A DNA stretch of 64,000 nt from Struthio camelus (lineage: Eukaryota > Chordata > Aves > Struthioniformes > Struthionidae): the NCBI RefSeq assembly GCF_040807025.1, contig NC_090945.1:73419088-73483087 (forward strand). The letters are read 5' to 3'. The translations under genes were made by a program, and so were the position numbers. Shown in pieces: positions 37,994 to 51,100 of this stretch (within the stretch, counting starts at the first letter, position 1; every line of letters begins with the position of its first letter). The notes beneath the pieces are model-generated. The model saw only the letters and a list, made by a program, of their open reading frames with translations. It was not told where the DNA came from and searched no databases.

Positions 37994-38807
37994 TAAAAAT
38001 ATTTACATGAGCTGTCTGAACACAGAGTACCAGAGCGTTCTTCTGGCTGATCTCAGCAGCTGTAAATACTTACTGAGCTGGTTTACTGAGGAACAATGAA
38101 GAACGTCAGTAATAACCGAGAAATCTTCTTTAGCTACAGACCAAAAAATCAATCATGTGTGCCTTTGGCCGTTAATGAAACATTCTCACTTGATTTTGGT
38201 AAGGAGGAACAAGGAAACCTTTCATATAAGCTCTTCCAGATTACTGAGGGAACACGGAGGTAGTTTTAGATGAGGAATATACCTGAGGAAAGGGTGCTTG
38301 TAGCAATACAGATCTACACTAGACTCGTTGCCAATGTTGGTATATCCCAGGAAGGTTTCTTTGCAATAGTGATGTACCATATGCTTTTGAGCCCAAATGT
38401 GGTAGGTCTGGTCTTAATATATTGATCACTGCTTTGGACTTAAAAAAAGAGTGAGAAAGGTAAAGAATATTTAAATAGACTTCGGAAGTCAGTGGTGCAA
38501 CAAAACTGAAACTGAATTTGGTCTCTCTATTCTATTTTAATGCTTCTCAGGCTATACATGCTTTTTTAAAATTTGTACAAAGATTTTGTCAATGTATTTC
38601 CCTATGCTTGTCTCGAATTGCAAGTTATTGTTAGAGAGAATGAGACAAAACCTGTTTACTGTTTCTTTTTTTACACTTTGCTTCCTATTCTTCCTAAACT
38701 CTTTGTTTTCATATATTTTGTTATGCTCATTGTGTTTCTTATGGGTAATTTTGTTGTTATGCAAAGCAGCTCATTCTTACTGGCTGTACAGAATGTCTGC
38801 ATAAAGT

Positions 38808-38813
38808 AATAAA
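38808..38813 (+). terminator. Candidate EVC poly(A) signal
   Basis: The first AATAAA after the EVC stop, giving a 3' UTR of about 0.8 kb. The downstream GU-rich element is not strong. RNA 3' ends are needed to confirm it. Confidence 0.4.
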
Positions 38814-39569
38814 TTACATCACTTAAGCAACCTTACAGCTTTCATGAAATTAAAGCTTTCTGTCAATTTAAAATGAGCATACATTTTTGCTAACTAAAAG
38901 GCTGTCCATTGGCACATGTTGTAAAATGCTACATGACTCACAAAACTTACCTCTGATTAAAGAACAGTCACACAAATGACTTCACTAAACGTATTTCACA
39001 CAATTATTTAAACATTGCCTTTAATGTCAATCGTTATCAAAATAACTTGTGCTTTTTCCCTAAGTTGTACCATTTTGAGCATTTGGCTGTCAATGGCCTT
39101 TCTACCTTACTGGTCTAGACATTTTAGTTGCCTGTTTAATGTGTTTTTTTCTACATGGATGAGACCTATATACTTCTATATGAACATCTTCTGCAGCGCA
39201 CCCTAGACAGCTAACAGGAAGGAAGCTTTTAAAATCAGAGTTGAATATGTTGTTAATACACTGTTTTAAACTATGCAGTACCATGGAGGCTCCAGTCGCA
39301 ATTAGGATGTTGCATACTCACTAGAACAGTTTCACTGGATGCACTGTGATTCGTTTCATTAGGCAGGTCTTAAATGGCTTTTTATCTCCCTTAAAAATGT
39401 AGACATGTTCAGGTTATCACAAAAGCAAGGCAGCAGTGCCCTCTCCTGGGGAACAAGCGTGGGTGCCCTGTTTCGCCGTTTGAAATCACTCAGACAGGGT
39501 TTCTGATGGCCCCAGCTGCATTTGATAAAGGCTTTGGCAGCAGCCCGTGGTCCCTGGAGTGCGAGCGCT

Positions 39570-39805
39570 GTCCCCGTGAGCACCATCCCCACAAGCGCTT
39601 CTCCACGAGTGCCGTTCCCCCAGCCCCACAGGAGCGTGAGTGCTGTCTCCACAAGTGCCATCCCCATGGTCCTGAAGAAGCACGAGTGCCATTCCCACAA
39701 GTGCCATCGCCATGGCCCCACAGGAACCCAAGTGGCTGTCCCTGCAAGTGCCATCCCCGTAGCCCTGCAGGAGCACAAGTGGCCATCCCAGCAAGCACCA
39801 TCTGA
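39570..39805. repeat. 46-47 bp GC-rich minisatellite
   Basis: Degenerate tandem units start at 39609, 39655, 39701, 39748 and 39795, giving spacings of 46, 46, 47 and 47. Units open with GTGCCATCCCCATGGCC-like sequence and have an internal AAGTGG/GAGTGC half. The GC-rich repeat keeps several frames open on both strands (up to 174 codons), which mimics coding sequence. Confidence 0.8.
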
Positions 39806-41062
39806 AGTCACTGTCTGCCTGCTGTAGAAACCTGTGGAAGGCCTTGTCATGCAGAAGGCCTTCTGAAAGGCAACCTGCTCCACATTGAAGAGTAGCGTGA
39901 CTTCAAAGACTTCTGCCTGGATTATTCAGCCTGGTCCTAGCTCCTGTGCCAAGCAGCCGGTTTCATTTTTAGAGGAAACAAGCACTCCTGAGGACACGTA
40001 AGTGGTCAGAATTATTTGTTGAGGACAAACGTTGTACTGTCTGAGGTCTTGGACTAAAATTTCTAGTTATATTCTGAAACTGACAACCTGTAAAGATCCT
40101 TTGATCTAGCCTGTACACACACTGAACAGAAACCTGAGCAAGCAGCCAGGTAGCACCCGCACTTACTCCATCAGGTAATCTGCAGCTGTCTTTGCGAGCC
40201 GTTGCACTATCCAGAGATCATTACATACAACACCTTTTGGCTGTGTTTCTTTCATCTGAAAGAATGCATCTTCCATTTGAACACTCGAAGCTGTGAAGGG
40301 CTTGGTGTGCAGCTGCCTGTGCTGCATAGGAATTCCTGCAGCCTTGGGAAAAGGCTTTTGGTCTTACAGCCCAACAGCTATGACCACTGTTGTGCTGCAG
40401 AGCACCAGGAGAGGGCACGAGGATCTGGACCCTATGAAGACCTTCAGAAATAGCATTGTAGTCGCTGATGTAACTGCAGGCTGGCTTACCACCTGTTGCG
40501 AGGAAGAAGTTGCCAGGGCTTGCAGCTTTTTAAAGCAGTATTTCTGTCTGTATACTTTAAAGATAGCATTGCACATTCATCTTATTTTTCAAGAAAATTA
40601 CAGAATATGCAATAGGAGGTGGGGAACGAGGGTGGTGAGACCTAGGTACCTCATCCATATCACTCCAGATACTTCATGAGGCATACACTATTTAAAGAAA
40701 CAGTATCCCACACTGCACATTTGCTGAATTATAAGATATTATTCTCTGTCCTACACAAGATTTATTTTTAATTGAATGCCCGTCATTATCCTCACTGAAA
40801 CATATCTAGAAAGTTTGTATGAAGTTCACCAAAATCACAATGAAAAAAAAATTTTTTTCAAATAATTTCACTTAGACCAGTAACATTTAGTATTGGCTAG
40901 TTCTAAATGGCAAGAACTAGCTGGTGCCAAGTAAACTAGCACGTGGCAGGTTTGAAAGGAGGCTCTTTGTCACAGTGCATTAAGCTGTGCAACTCCTCAC
41001 TCCAAAAATTTATATATGCTTAGATTTTTACATGGGTTCTAGAAGTGCCTGGACACATTCAT

Positions 41063-41091
41063 GGTAAAAACCTCCAGGGTTTTTACCCTGG
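41063..41091. other. Overlapping alternative stem-loops
   Basis: GGTAAAAACC at 41063-41072 pairs perfectly with GGTTTTTACC at 41078-41087 (5-base loop). CCAGGGT at 41074-41080 pairs with ACCCTGG at 41085-41091 (4-base loop). The two stems share bases and exclude each other. Function unknown. Confidence 0.5.
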
Positions 41092-42547
41092 GTAAAAGGA
41101 TAAAAAGGGTTATTAAATACAAAGATGCTACTTCTCACTCAGGAAGTTACAAATCACTGGAAATTAGGGGAGTATGAGCATTATCTGTTTGCTTTTTTCC
41201 TAATACCCTTCCTTAGGCTTATGCTGTTGGCCACTGGAACCCAGAGTAGGTGGATATCTGGTCTGGTCCAGGCCTGTTCTTTTAATTCTTAATGATAAGG
41301 CTCAGGATATTGCTTTGAGAAGCATTTAATGGCGGGTACAGATATCAGTTTTGGGACAATTTTAGCATGCTCATTAACAGGCTTTGCTACAAACTATAAA
41401 TAACATGCAACTGCATTGCTCCAGTAGCAGACAATGGTTCAAACTGTGACTCAGGAAACACTCCGTGGGTCCAGCCTTCTCTTCCACCTCCCTTGATTGA
41501 AGGAAATAGACCTCAGACTGTTTGGGCCATAGGGACCAATTTTAGTGGGTTGGTAAATGGCAATAAAGAAGAGTTAATCTCACATCATTAGGGTTGTATG
41601 AGCTATTAAAACCTCATGCTGAATATTTTTAGAAGCTTGATAATTGAGAAAGCATGAAAGACTTCTCAAACTATGAGCAGAAAGCAGGGAAATAACGGCT
41701 GCTTCCCATGCAGGTGCACACAAATAGATCTGCCTGCTTGGGATTCTTCCATGGAGGTGTACTCGGGATCACAAGCTAATCCACTATTTATTTATTGTTA
41801 TTTTATTTATTTAATGACAGGTTAATGATGCAAGGGCAGCAGGCATTGCTGTGAAATAGTCCTCCATGTGGCAAGAAAAGCACCACTTTGCTTACTTTGT
41901 TTAAAACACTCGTAAGAAAGGCATGCACCAGCTCTCTGCATGGTGACCTGTGCTGAGAAACAGAGAGGTGTGTAAATCACATCCGTGTGCTGCTGCTTGT
42001 CCACAGCCGAGAGACCCAGGCACAGCACAGACTCCACGTTTGCAAGCTGCCCTGAGCAGCAGCTGGGCTTCAGGGGCATCTGAGCATCACAGGCACGTCT
42101 GAGCATCACAGGCACATCAGCATATTTCTCCGTAGAGAAAACATAACCGAGTTACACTCACCTGACAAGCACAGTCTTGTTAGCGCAGAACCACGAGGCT
42201 GTGAAATGCCTCACAAGCACCCAGTACGTGTATCCGCAGGCACTTCAGCATGAAAAAAAGAAAAAACGTTAACAACAATGTTGACTGGTTTGTAGGCAAA
42301 GGGATTTATTAGGATTTTATTTGTCATGTAGGAAAAGTGGGATCTGTGAGTACTAGTTACACAACAGTTATTTCTATCTATTGGTTCAAGCATGGAAAGC
42401 CTCATAGATGGAGCAGAACTGTTACATGGAAGCAATCATTGCTATTAGCACAAGCACCCACAAAAGAGTGTCACTATTGTCACGAGCAGTTCCAGAATTC
42501 TCACACTATAGCAAATTTGCCTGATAGTTTCACAAGCCAGCTTCATT

Positions 42548-42568
42548 GGGGGGGGGGGGGGGGGGGGG
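42548..42568. repeat. 21-base G homopolymer
   Basis: An uninterrupted run of 21 G on the + strand (poly-C on the CRMP1 sense strand). It is prone to length variation and sequencing error and could fold as a G-quadruplex. Confidence 0.9.
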
Positions 42569-43564
42569 AGATTACCAAACCTATCGGTTGCACTGTCAAT
42601 CCTCTTAGCATTGGAGAAGGAGTAGGGCAGTGGAGGTGGAGAGCTTGGTGCTTCAGAATTGCCTTATCTGCTAGGCTGTTGGTTCTTCCTGAGCAACTTG
42701 TCCTCAGGCTTCTCTGTTAGCAATGTTTTACTTCACATAAAATACCTGAATCACTGCTGACAATGAGACAGCAAGGCCAGCCATTAGGACAGGCAATTGA
42801 CTCAATCTCAGGTGTAGATCATCCAAATCAGTGCATACAATAAGCTGTGTAACACCTGAGCTACAGATGGAGAGAGATCCCCACCAGTTTCTCCTCTCTC
42901 CCCTTCATGAATCCAGGCCCAAGCTTTTTTTCATTTCCCCCCCCCGCCTTCCCTCACAAGCACCAGAAACAAAATACTTGAATTTGTTGTTAAGGAAAAG
43001 CTTTATTTTGGAGACAGATTCAATTCAATTCATTTTTATCAATTGGAGTTTTTCTTGAATGGTTCAGATCAATGCCAAAGCCAAAAAAAAAAGTTGGTTA
43101 CTCAGCCAGTTCTGCTGTCACTTTTCAGACCAAGCTAACACAAATGGATTTTTCTAGGACAGTTGTTCCTTTCCCAGGTAAGCTGAAGAGAAGCATACTG
43201 GCTTCAGAATAAGATGATAGGCTTCAAGCAGGTTATTTCCAAAACGTGTATGTCCCTCATGCCCATGTGGTATGCACCACATGCTTTCTGTCAACACAAT
43301 TTATTGCTGTGTGGAAAGGCCAGACCAGTGCTAAGTGGGCAAGCATGAATGCTACTAGACAAAAATCAGTCCACTGGCACTGCTCTGCTACAGGACTTTT
43401 CCTGACGCAGCTTTGTGGCACAGACAAGGATGAAGCAGCACAAGGCTGATGGGAGCTGTTTTGCTAACCTGCTTAATTTCTTAGCACCCTGCCCTCCACT
43501 CTAGCCCACGCTTCCCAGAACATCTGCCACACAAACAGGCGAGTAAAAAGTGATAGAAAAAAAG

Positions 43565-43570
43565 TTTATT
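43565..43570 (-). terminator. Candidate CRMP1 poly(A) signal
   Basis: TTTATT on the + strand reads AATAAA on the CRMP1 strand, about 1.5 kb after the stop. It is followed on that strand by a GT-rich stretch (TGTTTGTGTGG). Other AATAAA candidates lie at 44975-44980, 44185-44190 and 43002-43007, so the choice is uncertain. Confidence 0.35.
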
Positions 43571-45086
43571 TTATGCAGCTTGTGAGAGAGTGAAAAAAAT
43601 GAGGGGAAAGTATTTCCTTTACTCTCACAGAAAGACAACGCAGTCCACTTTCTCTCACCCTTCCTGCATCACATCTTGCTCATGGTGTTTCTAGACACCA
43701 TCCCATTTCAGAGCAGCAGAGAACACACCAAGATGGGTCCAAACAACCAACACTAAGTGGAGTAGAGCTTAGGTGAAACTGGAGCATTGCATACTGGTTC
43801 TTGGCTGTTTTTAGTGCTTCTTCTTGTGTGTACTAAAGATGAAGAGGATGGCACTGAGCTCCATTTCAAGCAAATTAGATGCAGACTTGAAGGTCTTGGC
43901 AGATGGTTTAGGTCTTACATGGCCAAAATCAAGGCAGCTGCAATGCAACAGGCGAGCATATTTTTTACTGTGACATGTATGTAATTAGCCACATTATGGC
44001 ATGCTATAAAATTAATGTGCAATTAGGTATATATTAATACTCCCTGTGATCTAAGGAGATTCATTCTTTCACATGGTGTCAACCTAAAATACACTTTCTC
44101 TTGAGTACCTCCATGCTAAATTTTCAACCACTGAGCAACAGTACTGGAAAACAGAGGAAGACGCTTACCCATCAATTCATTTCCTTTATTTCACAAGCTT
44201 TGAATTCAGAAATAGAACCACGACTAGTAGATCTGATACGGTAGAGTAAGTAAAAATGCATGTGATTACAAAGGAAAAACTTTGTACAAAAAACTTTAAA
44301 AATCCAACGGCAACTTGGATTACCTGTAAGTACCAAAAAACTCATGCAGAAGGAGAGCACTACTGCCCAGGTGGAGAAATCCCTGCAGGGGTGGCAATGG
44401 CATTGCTATGTATAAATTATGGCTCTGTCTAAAATGGAAACAACAAAGACACCAACTTGGAATGTACTGAGTGGATACAGACAGGTGCTACAGAGACCAT
44501 TTGTCATTATGTGTCTTGATGATTTTCTGTGCCTGAGAGGAGTGCTTCTTGGGTTTATAATAAATTAAAGATAAAAACAGAAGCTGACTATATTACTCTA
44601 CTGCATACTTTCAAGATGGCCATTTTCTTCCTCCATAAGTAGTTCAGTGGCATTTATCAAATATGGACATTAATCTTGGCATTGTGTCTAGTCAATTGTT
44701 GGCAACGTGTTCTAAAGGGACTCACTCACAGAATGTAACTTGCATAAATAACTCAGTAACATGCATTAACTACGCTAATACAGCTAAAGGGTGCAAAGGA
44801 ACCATCATTCAGTTACAAGACAAAGCTAAAACCTGTAGTCACTAAAGGGGCAATGGAAGCACCACGCTTTAAGGTGACTATGGCATGAAAGCACAATTGT
44901 GAGGCAAGTAGTTCCAAGCAAACACACCACACTATTATCACCTCTTCCTATACAAAAAAGAAAGACATTTCATTTTTATTTCCGTTAGTACCAAATAAAA
45001 CTGTGGGTTCAGTAATGTGGACACTGAAGGGAATGGACATTATTCCCACAATCCTTCATCCTTGTGTTTCTGTCCATCAGCATTTT

Positions 45087-45178
45087 TCAGCCAAGACTGG
45101 TAATATTAGAGCGACCACCAGGAGGTGCAACGATGCGGTGTCCAGTACGGCGTGGGTTATTATCATCGATTTGAGCTC
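45087..45178 (-). CDS. CRMP1: CRMP1 exon 14, C-terminus and stop
   Basis: 92 coding nt after the acceptor CTTGTTACAG. Completes a Gly codon, then reads [20 protein letters not shown] and ends GRSNITSLG with a TGA at 45087-45089. This tail is essentially identical to mammalian CRMP1; [10 protein letters not shown] distinguishes it from DPYSL2 (DNIPRRTTQR). Confidence 0.97.
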
Positions 45179-48100
45179 CTGTAACAAGAGGAATTCAGGA
45201 AACACAGCTATGAAAAGGCAAAGAAATATCAGCAGTGATATTTTACCTGGCTAGTTCCAGCCACGCTTCTTTAACATTATCATCATCAGCTGGTTTCTCT
45301 TGAGCCAGAACTCTGACTGAAGTGCTAAACCAACCTTAAAGGAAAACACTTGTGTGCCTAGCCTGAATTGTCTTCAATAAGAAGTATAGGCTTAAGTGTG
45401 TGGGACCTGACCAATGCTTGTCCTACAAGGGGAATTGCCTTCCACTGACTTGAAGAAGAATCCATGCAAGGATGGCAGCCTGCAGAGGGTATCCCCTTTG
45501 TGCGATCAGACCCTGAGAGAACGTGTTACCATAAGAAAAAGAAAAATTTAAAGCATGCATGTACAGAGTGGATTTTTCAAACCTGCCTCACTGATTTAGA
45601 AAAACAAGTCCTCATTTAGTCCATGGGTTAACAATACAGTAAATCTGACTTTAGGGATCATAAATCCAAGTGAAAAGGGAGCATTGATCTGGTGTAAACT
45701 CACAGCCACTTCACACTGTATTCAAAAATGTGGCAAGGTTAAGTTTGTGACAGCAGTTTAAATATCTGATCACACTCATCAAGTATCACATATCTCCCCA
45801 AAAGGCAACATAAGACTACCATAAAAGCTTGTTATAAATGCTATCATAAGTTCCAATTCTGGTTAATTCCGTAAGAATGCAATTGCGTGCATTTGCCTGA
45901 TTCCCATCAAATTCATACCACTAGCTATGTTGATAATATACAGATCTAGGAGTGGACTGGGAAACCATAGCCTCAGATACATACGAAAATCCCACTCATC
46001 ATTTATTATTGTCAGAGATCAAATTTGTAAGCAGTTTTGCTTTATATGCTTTTTCATATTTTGTATATGCTCACCTTGGCCCCAAAGCGGATGGGTAAAA
46101 ATATATCTCAGCTCATCAGAAGGGTGTTTAAATTACTTGCTTTCCTTGGACTTTATTTAGAAGTTTTATTTAAGAAGTTTCTTAAGGCAGGATCTGCCAG
46201 GGATGACTGACTCCCATAGGGGAGTCAGTGACGTTCATTGCAACATCGTAAGGAGCCACTTGTTTACCCATTGCGCTATTGACTTTTGGAAGGTAAGGAT
46301 TTGACACATTAGTAATTAACTTCTAGTGACAAAAATTATTTCCAGTGACCACACAGGATGATTTTCCAGTCTATTTCTTATGTAACGTGGAAAAAAATTT
46401 GGGGCAACAAGAGCAAAGAGGACAAGAATTTGTACATTAATAGATCCTGCACGTGGCTTGCCAACCATGGACAAGGAAAGCTGAGGCTTCCAGATCTTGC
46501 AATTTCTTGTGAGGCAGCAAGAAATGTGAGACGTGTGAGCCATGAAAGTCACACAGGGCACATGTCCCATGAGCCATACAGATCACCAAAGGGCCCCAGT
46601 TACATCAACCACAGACCTCAGCTAACTGTAACATGAAGGGTAAATAATACTAAAAATGGTGCATGCAGAGAAATATTTTAGATTGCAGACATTCTGAACA
46701 TTTGGCAGATTTGTAAAATATTCATAGGGAGTGAGGATATAAGAATATAAAACTAAGTATATGTATTTCTTTCATTTTTGATAAAAGCAGTAGTTAATTC
46801 TTTATAACTGAAATTTACCACAAATATTTTGTGAGCACCAGGCATAATCCATACTCAAGGCTTTCAAGACATTTGTAATGAGTCAGGCTGACTTACCCGA
46901 TAAGCTAAAATTGGACTGATGTAGGTTTCTGATTGGTGGGGGCTGGTTTTTGGCAGGAGAGGATTTAGTTGAGGGTGCAGGAGTTGCATATTTTGGCGTA
47001 GCTGGGATTTCATACACAGGCCCATCATACATTCCTCTGGACACTCCTTGCAGTCCTCCCACCTACGTCAAGAGAAGAATAAAAATACAGTTGCTCAATG
47101 CTCTGTTAATGCTCCCTAATGATACTCCAATCTATACACTGAGACCACGGAGCACAGAGCTATGTTCTGCACTAGCTGAAGTAAAAACACATGTATTCTC
47201 ATCAAAGCTACAGTCTGCTTTATGTTTAAAGGAAATTATAAAGCCTCCCCCCCCATGTATAAATATAAATTTTATATTGTTTATATAGCTATATGAGAAA
47301 TCCTTTCAATTCCTCTATACCAACTACTCAGATTCCTGCTTTTAGCACTGTTCATACAAACAATTGATCTAACGAGGACCCCCATGGTGTGGCTGCTGGA
47401 GCCAAAGCAGGAGGCTGGAATTTGTGTTCTCCGCTCTCCGATGGCTGCAGGGCTAACTTTGCCCATCTACCAAGCAAAGCGCATTGGTAACGTGTAGAGG
47501 TTATACTTCACCAAAAGAACATAGATCTTTGTGAGGAAGGCATGCCTAAAAATTAGCTCTGGTGACACCCACAGAAAAATGAAAGGAGATAGCAATGGGA
47601 CTGGGTTTCCTCTCTCCAAACTCCAGACATCTAAAACCAAGCAAACCATACGAGGCTTCCTGCTCAGTCCATGGGGAGAAATGGGATCTCAAAAGAACAG
47701 TAGGTCTGACCTAAGATGTCTATTTTAGGTAAAATCAGCACTGACACCTTTTTTCTCTCCATTCAGAGGGTGTTCAGAGCAGCTGGTGCAAGCTAATCTA
47801 ACACCTAGACAATCCTGAGTTGCTGAATCCCCTTTCGGTTGTTGCAAGACTATAGTAATCCACTATAGTAATTGTAACAATTGTAACAATTTCACTCCTA
47901 TCTGTATTCTCGCTTCCTCCCCTTCAAATCTCCCATTATCTTCACTAGAACTCAATAAAAAGTGGTGGACCTTTTTTTTAAATTAAAATTTCGAAACTTT
48001 CCACTGCTTTTCATGAATTAAAAAAACAATTATATGAGAGACTGTGAGATGGGGCCCATCTTTCATTATTTATCAGTAGAATATCTGTCACGAGCTCTTG

Positions 48101-51100
48101 AGGTGTCTAGGTTTTCTCCCTGCACAACTGCTATGAAGAATGTGAGAAAAAACAATCATAGCAGCCTCATTGACCTTACAATCCCAGGAATCTAGGAAGT
48201 AGTATTTTAAAAAGCAGTTCGATTTTTCTGCTTGAGTCTGAAGAGGTTGAACTGTATAATCCAAATCTCATTTTAAAAAGGTTAAAAAAACTAAGGCTTA
48301 CAAGGATATTATTTCAAAATCATTTCCTTGATATGTTGACAGTGAAATTAAAATTCTGTGTAGGAAAGGCACACTATTCACAGGGGTTCGATCCAGCTCT
48401 TACAGAAATCAATGCATTTTCCTTGATTTCCGTGAGCAGGCCATCAGGCTGAGAAGAGACATCCCAGGCAGGGATGAACCAAAGCTAATGCCTAGATGGA
48501 GGCAGCTGCCGATCGCAGCAATGAATCTAATCGACCAGGGACCCACAAAAGCATGAGTTTATCCTGCTGTCCCCATTCCAGGAGGTTTTCCTGTGCCAGT
48601 TACAGCTTTGCAGATCCTCGTATGATATCCCTTCCTTGTGTAATGACATTCACATGAAGAAATGGTTGCTCATAGGACCATCACCGAGTTTTCTAATGTT
48701 TTCAATTAATAAAATTTGATAGAGGGGAGAGAAACGCAGAGTGAAAAACGGTCTCACTTCCTTTAGGAAGGCAGCAGAGGGAGCTCTAAGAGCAAAAATG
48801 TTAGTACCTTCCTTCATGCCTTTGGAGACCTTTTCCTCAGTATCTAAAATCAAAGGCCTCTCCCAAAATCCAGGCCCACTTTCAAGACACAAGCTATTTG
48901 GCCCAGGCTTTTGTGCAGACTTCCAGCACAAGACACAAGTTTCTTGGTATTTGTTTTTAAAGTGTTGTCTTCACTATTTAATAACATTGTCGCTCTAATT
49001 TATATAATACTTCCACGTCCTGAACGTTTGAGAGGAAGGTGTGAAGAGTCTGTCATCTAAGTGGAAACATGAAAAAATAAAACTGATTTATCTTTTGCAA
49101 AACTTTTTTGCAGATGCATTTACTATTTTGACAGTGCCTTTTCTCCTTAGGAGAGCAGACATTTTGTACCCCACAGCTTGACAGAAGTTGTATAAAAAAT
49201 GATGGAACGTAAAACCTAACAACTTGTTTGTAGACCTAATTTCAGCTGCTGTCCTTATAAGCAGTTATATATGTTTTGTTGAGGAAAATATGTTTCTTTA
49301 GTCAATCTGTCTTTGCTACATACGGTCACACAGTAACTTTCTTGCTCAGAACCAAAAAGGAATTCCCAGACAAGCCCAAACTAGTGCCAAGGCAACTGGT
49401 TTTCAACAGAAAGGAACTGATATAATTCAGAAACAGAGCTGACCCAGTCTTAATCTCGGTCACTTCCCAAGCTACTTACTAATCACAAGAGAAAAGTTTT
49501 CTTTTGGTGGTGTTTTGATGCCACATATATAGTCCGTCTGATATGGACTCATGTTAGCACAATAATAAAGAAAACGTTTGCTAATGTGGTTCCAAGATAG
49601 CATGGCTAGAAAGAAGATTAACTAATATCTGTCACTACCTTATTCCTGATTTTGATGCGCTGGTAAAGATATTCAGGGAAAGGTTTGCGAGGGATGAAGC
49701 GGCCCATTCCCTTATTGACGTGCAGATTTCCATCTTCAAATACAATCTTCCCTTGGCTTATGACCACTAGCGGGGCACCGTGGCACTCCATTCCTTCGAA
49801 GATGTTGTACTCAACAGCCTGAGGATCAACCAACACATACACTGCAAGTTTAGTACAAAATCTCTTTCAGCTAGTAACTTACAATTAATATTTGTGGCCA
49901 TGTTTTTAGATAGCTTCCATTAATAGACCTATAAATCTGTTTTGTCTGAAGGAAAAATAGTGCATTTCTATGTGCTCCTGTGGATTCCCCCCAGCTGAAG
50001 GTTACATGAACAACAGAGTTCTGACAAATCAAAAGTTTCAAATCATATTGACTTCCTAGGTGTGGGAGTTAGGAAAAGATCCTGTGGAACTGTGGGAGTC
50101 CCAGCTGACCCACCAAACACATACAATAGAGCTCAAAGTACATGCTCTGGCTCTGCATTTATCCAGAACCTCTAAAGTGTGATAATCTAAACAGGAAGGA
50201 GAATTCTTACTCAGCTGCCAAATATCCAGAAGCACAGCCGTGGCCGCGCTATGCACGTGCTGTGGCTGTGCGAGGTGACTTCAAAGGCACAGTAATACAG
50301 ATAGCAAGGCACATGGAGTTCTCTGCTGTGCAGCTCAGCAGAGTACACTTCAGACTGGCAGTAAGCCCTGAGCTTTCAGGAGCAGCACAGATGTTTCTGT
50401 CTGAAAAAGTCCAGAAAGGACCATGAAACCCTGAGTCTAAATGAGAGGGACTGTCAAAGGGCAGGTGTTTATCACTTTCTAGAAAATGTTGAGATATCTC
50501 AAGAGAGAGAAATAAAAACTGAATCACCTAAACTTAATTTTTAAAGATTCATATCTCTTTAATATAAACCACATTACTCAATCTCCAGTGAAAATTTTTG
50601 GAAGAATTCCCCAATGTAAAAGACTAAAGCATTGAACAACTAAGATATAACAACTCTGAGATAGATAACACAAAAGATAAACATATGAGACCTGTTGCAG
50701 TCAAAATCAAAGCAACTGTGAGTCACTGGTACTCTGTGCTAAGGGCAGAGAAATTGACTTCAAAGCTTTGGAATTAAGTAGAAAATCTCAGCCATGAAGC
50801 TGATTGGAGCTGGTTTATCAAAATATATAATCATCTATAGTACATTAGAATATTGTTGAATTAATCATGCAATTTATAATATTAGGTGCTTTTCAGATAA
50901 ACAGAAGAAGTGAGCTGGCTTCAAATTTATATTCACAGCTTTATTAACCTCAGGTTCAGACCTGCTGATTCACACCTGTTGCAGATCTGGCACAAGGACA
51001 CAAAAAAATAGTGCAATTGTGTATGCAGACAGAAAGGAAATCCTTCCTGAATCCAGGATCCCCAATGCAAGACTTCGTTGCTTTCAACTTTGAAAGAACA

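Larger units (their letters stand above)
37994..45086. other. Intergenic region and both 3' UTRs
   Basis: 7.1 kb between the two stop codons. Holds the EVC 3' UTR at its left end, the CRMP1 3' UTR at its right end, the minisatellite at 39570-39805, short stem-loops at 41063-41091, and a 21-G run at 42548-42568. Open frames here (for example 38573-38809 and 42337-42720) are not supported as genes. Confidence 0.55.

Noticed and set aside
38573..38809. 78-codon hydrophobic frame as a small membrane protein
   Set aside because: It lies in T-rich EVC 3' UTR, with an overlapping similar frame at 38586-38804. The hydrophobicity follows from base composition.
39570..39805. CRISPR-like spaced repeats
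   Set aside because: The units are contiguous and degenerate without unique spacers, in a vertebrate intergenic region.
39359..39883. 174-codon reverse-strand frame and several roughly 100-codon frames as genes
   Set aside because: They overlap the 46-47 bp minisatellite, are open in several frames on both strands at once, and show only repeat-derived periodic residues.
40843..40861. A/T palindrome as a regulatory site
   Set aside because: Simple A-run followed by T-run, common in AT-rich DNA.
46206..46229. Perfect 10-bp hairpin in CRMP1 intron 13 as a small RNA
   Set aside because: A stem of this length is expected by chance about once in a window this size, and it is too short for a microRNA precursor.
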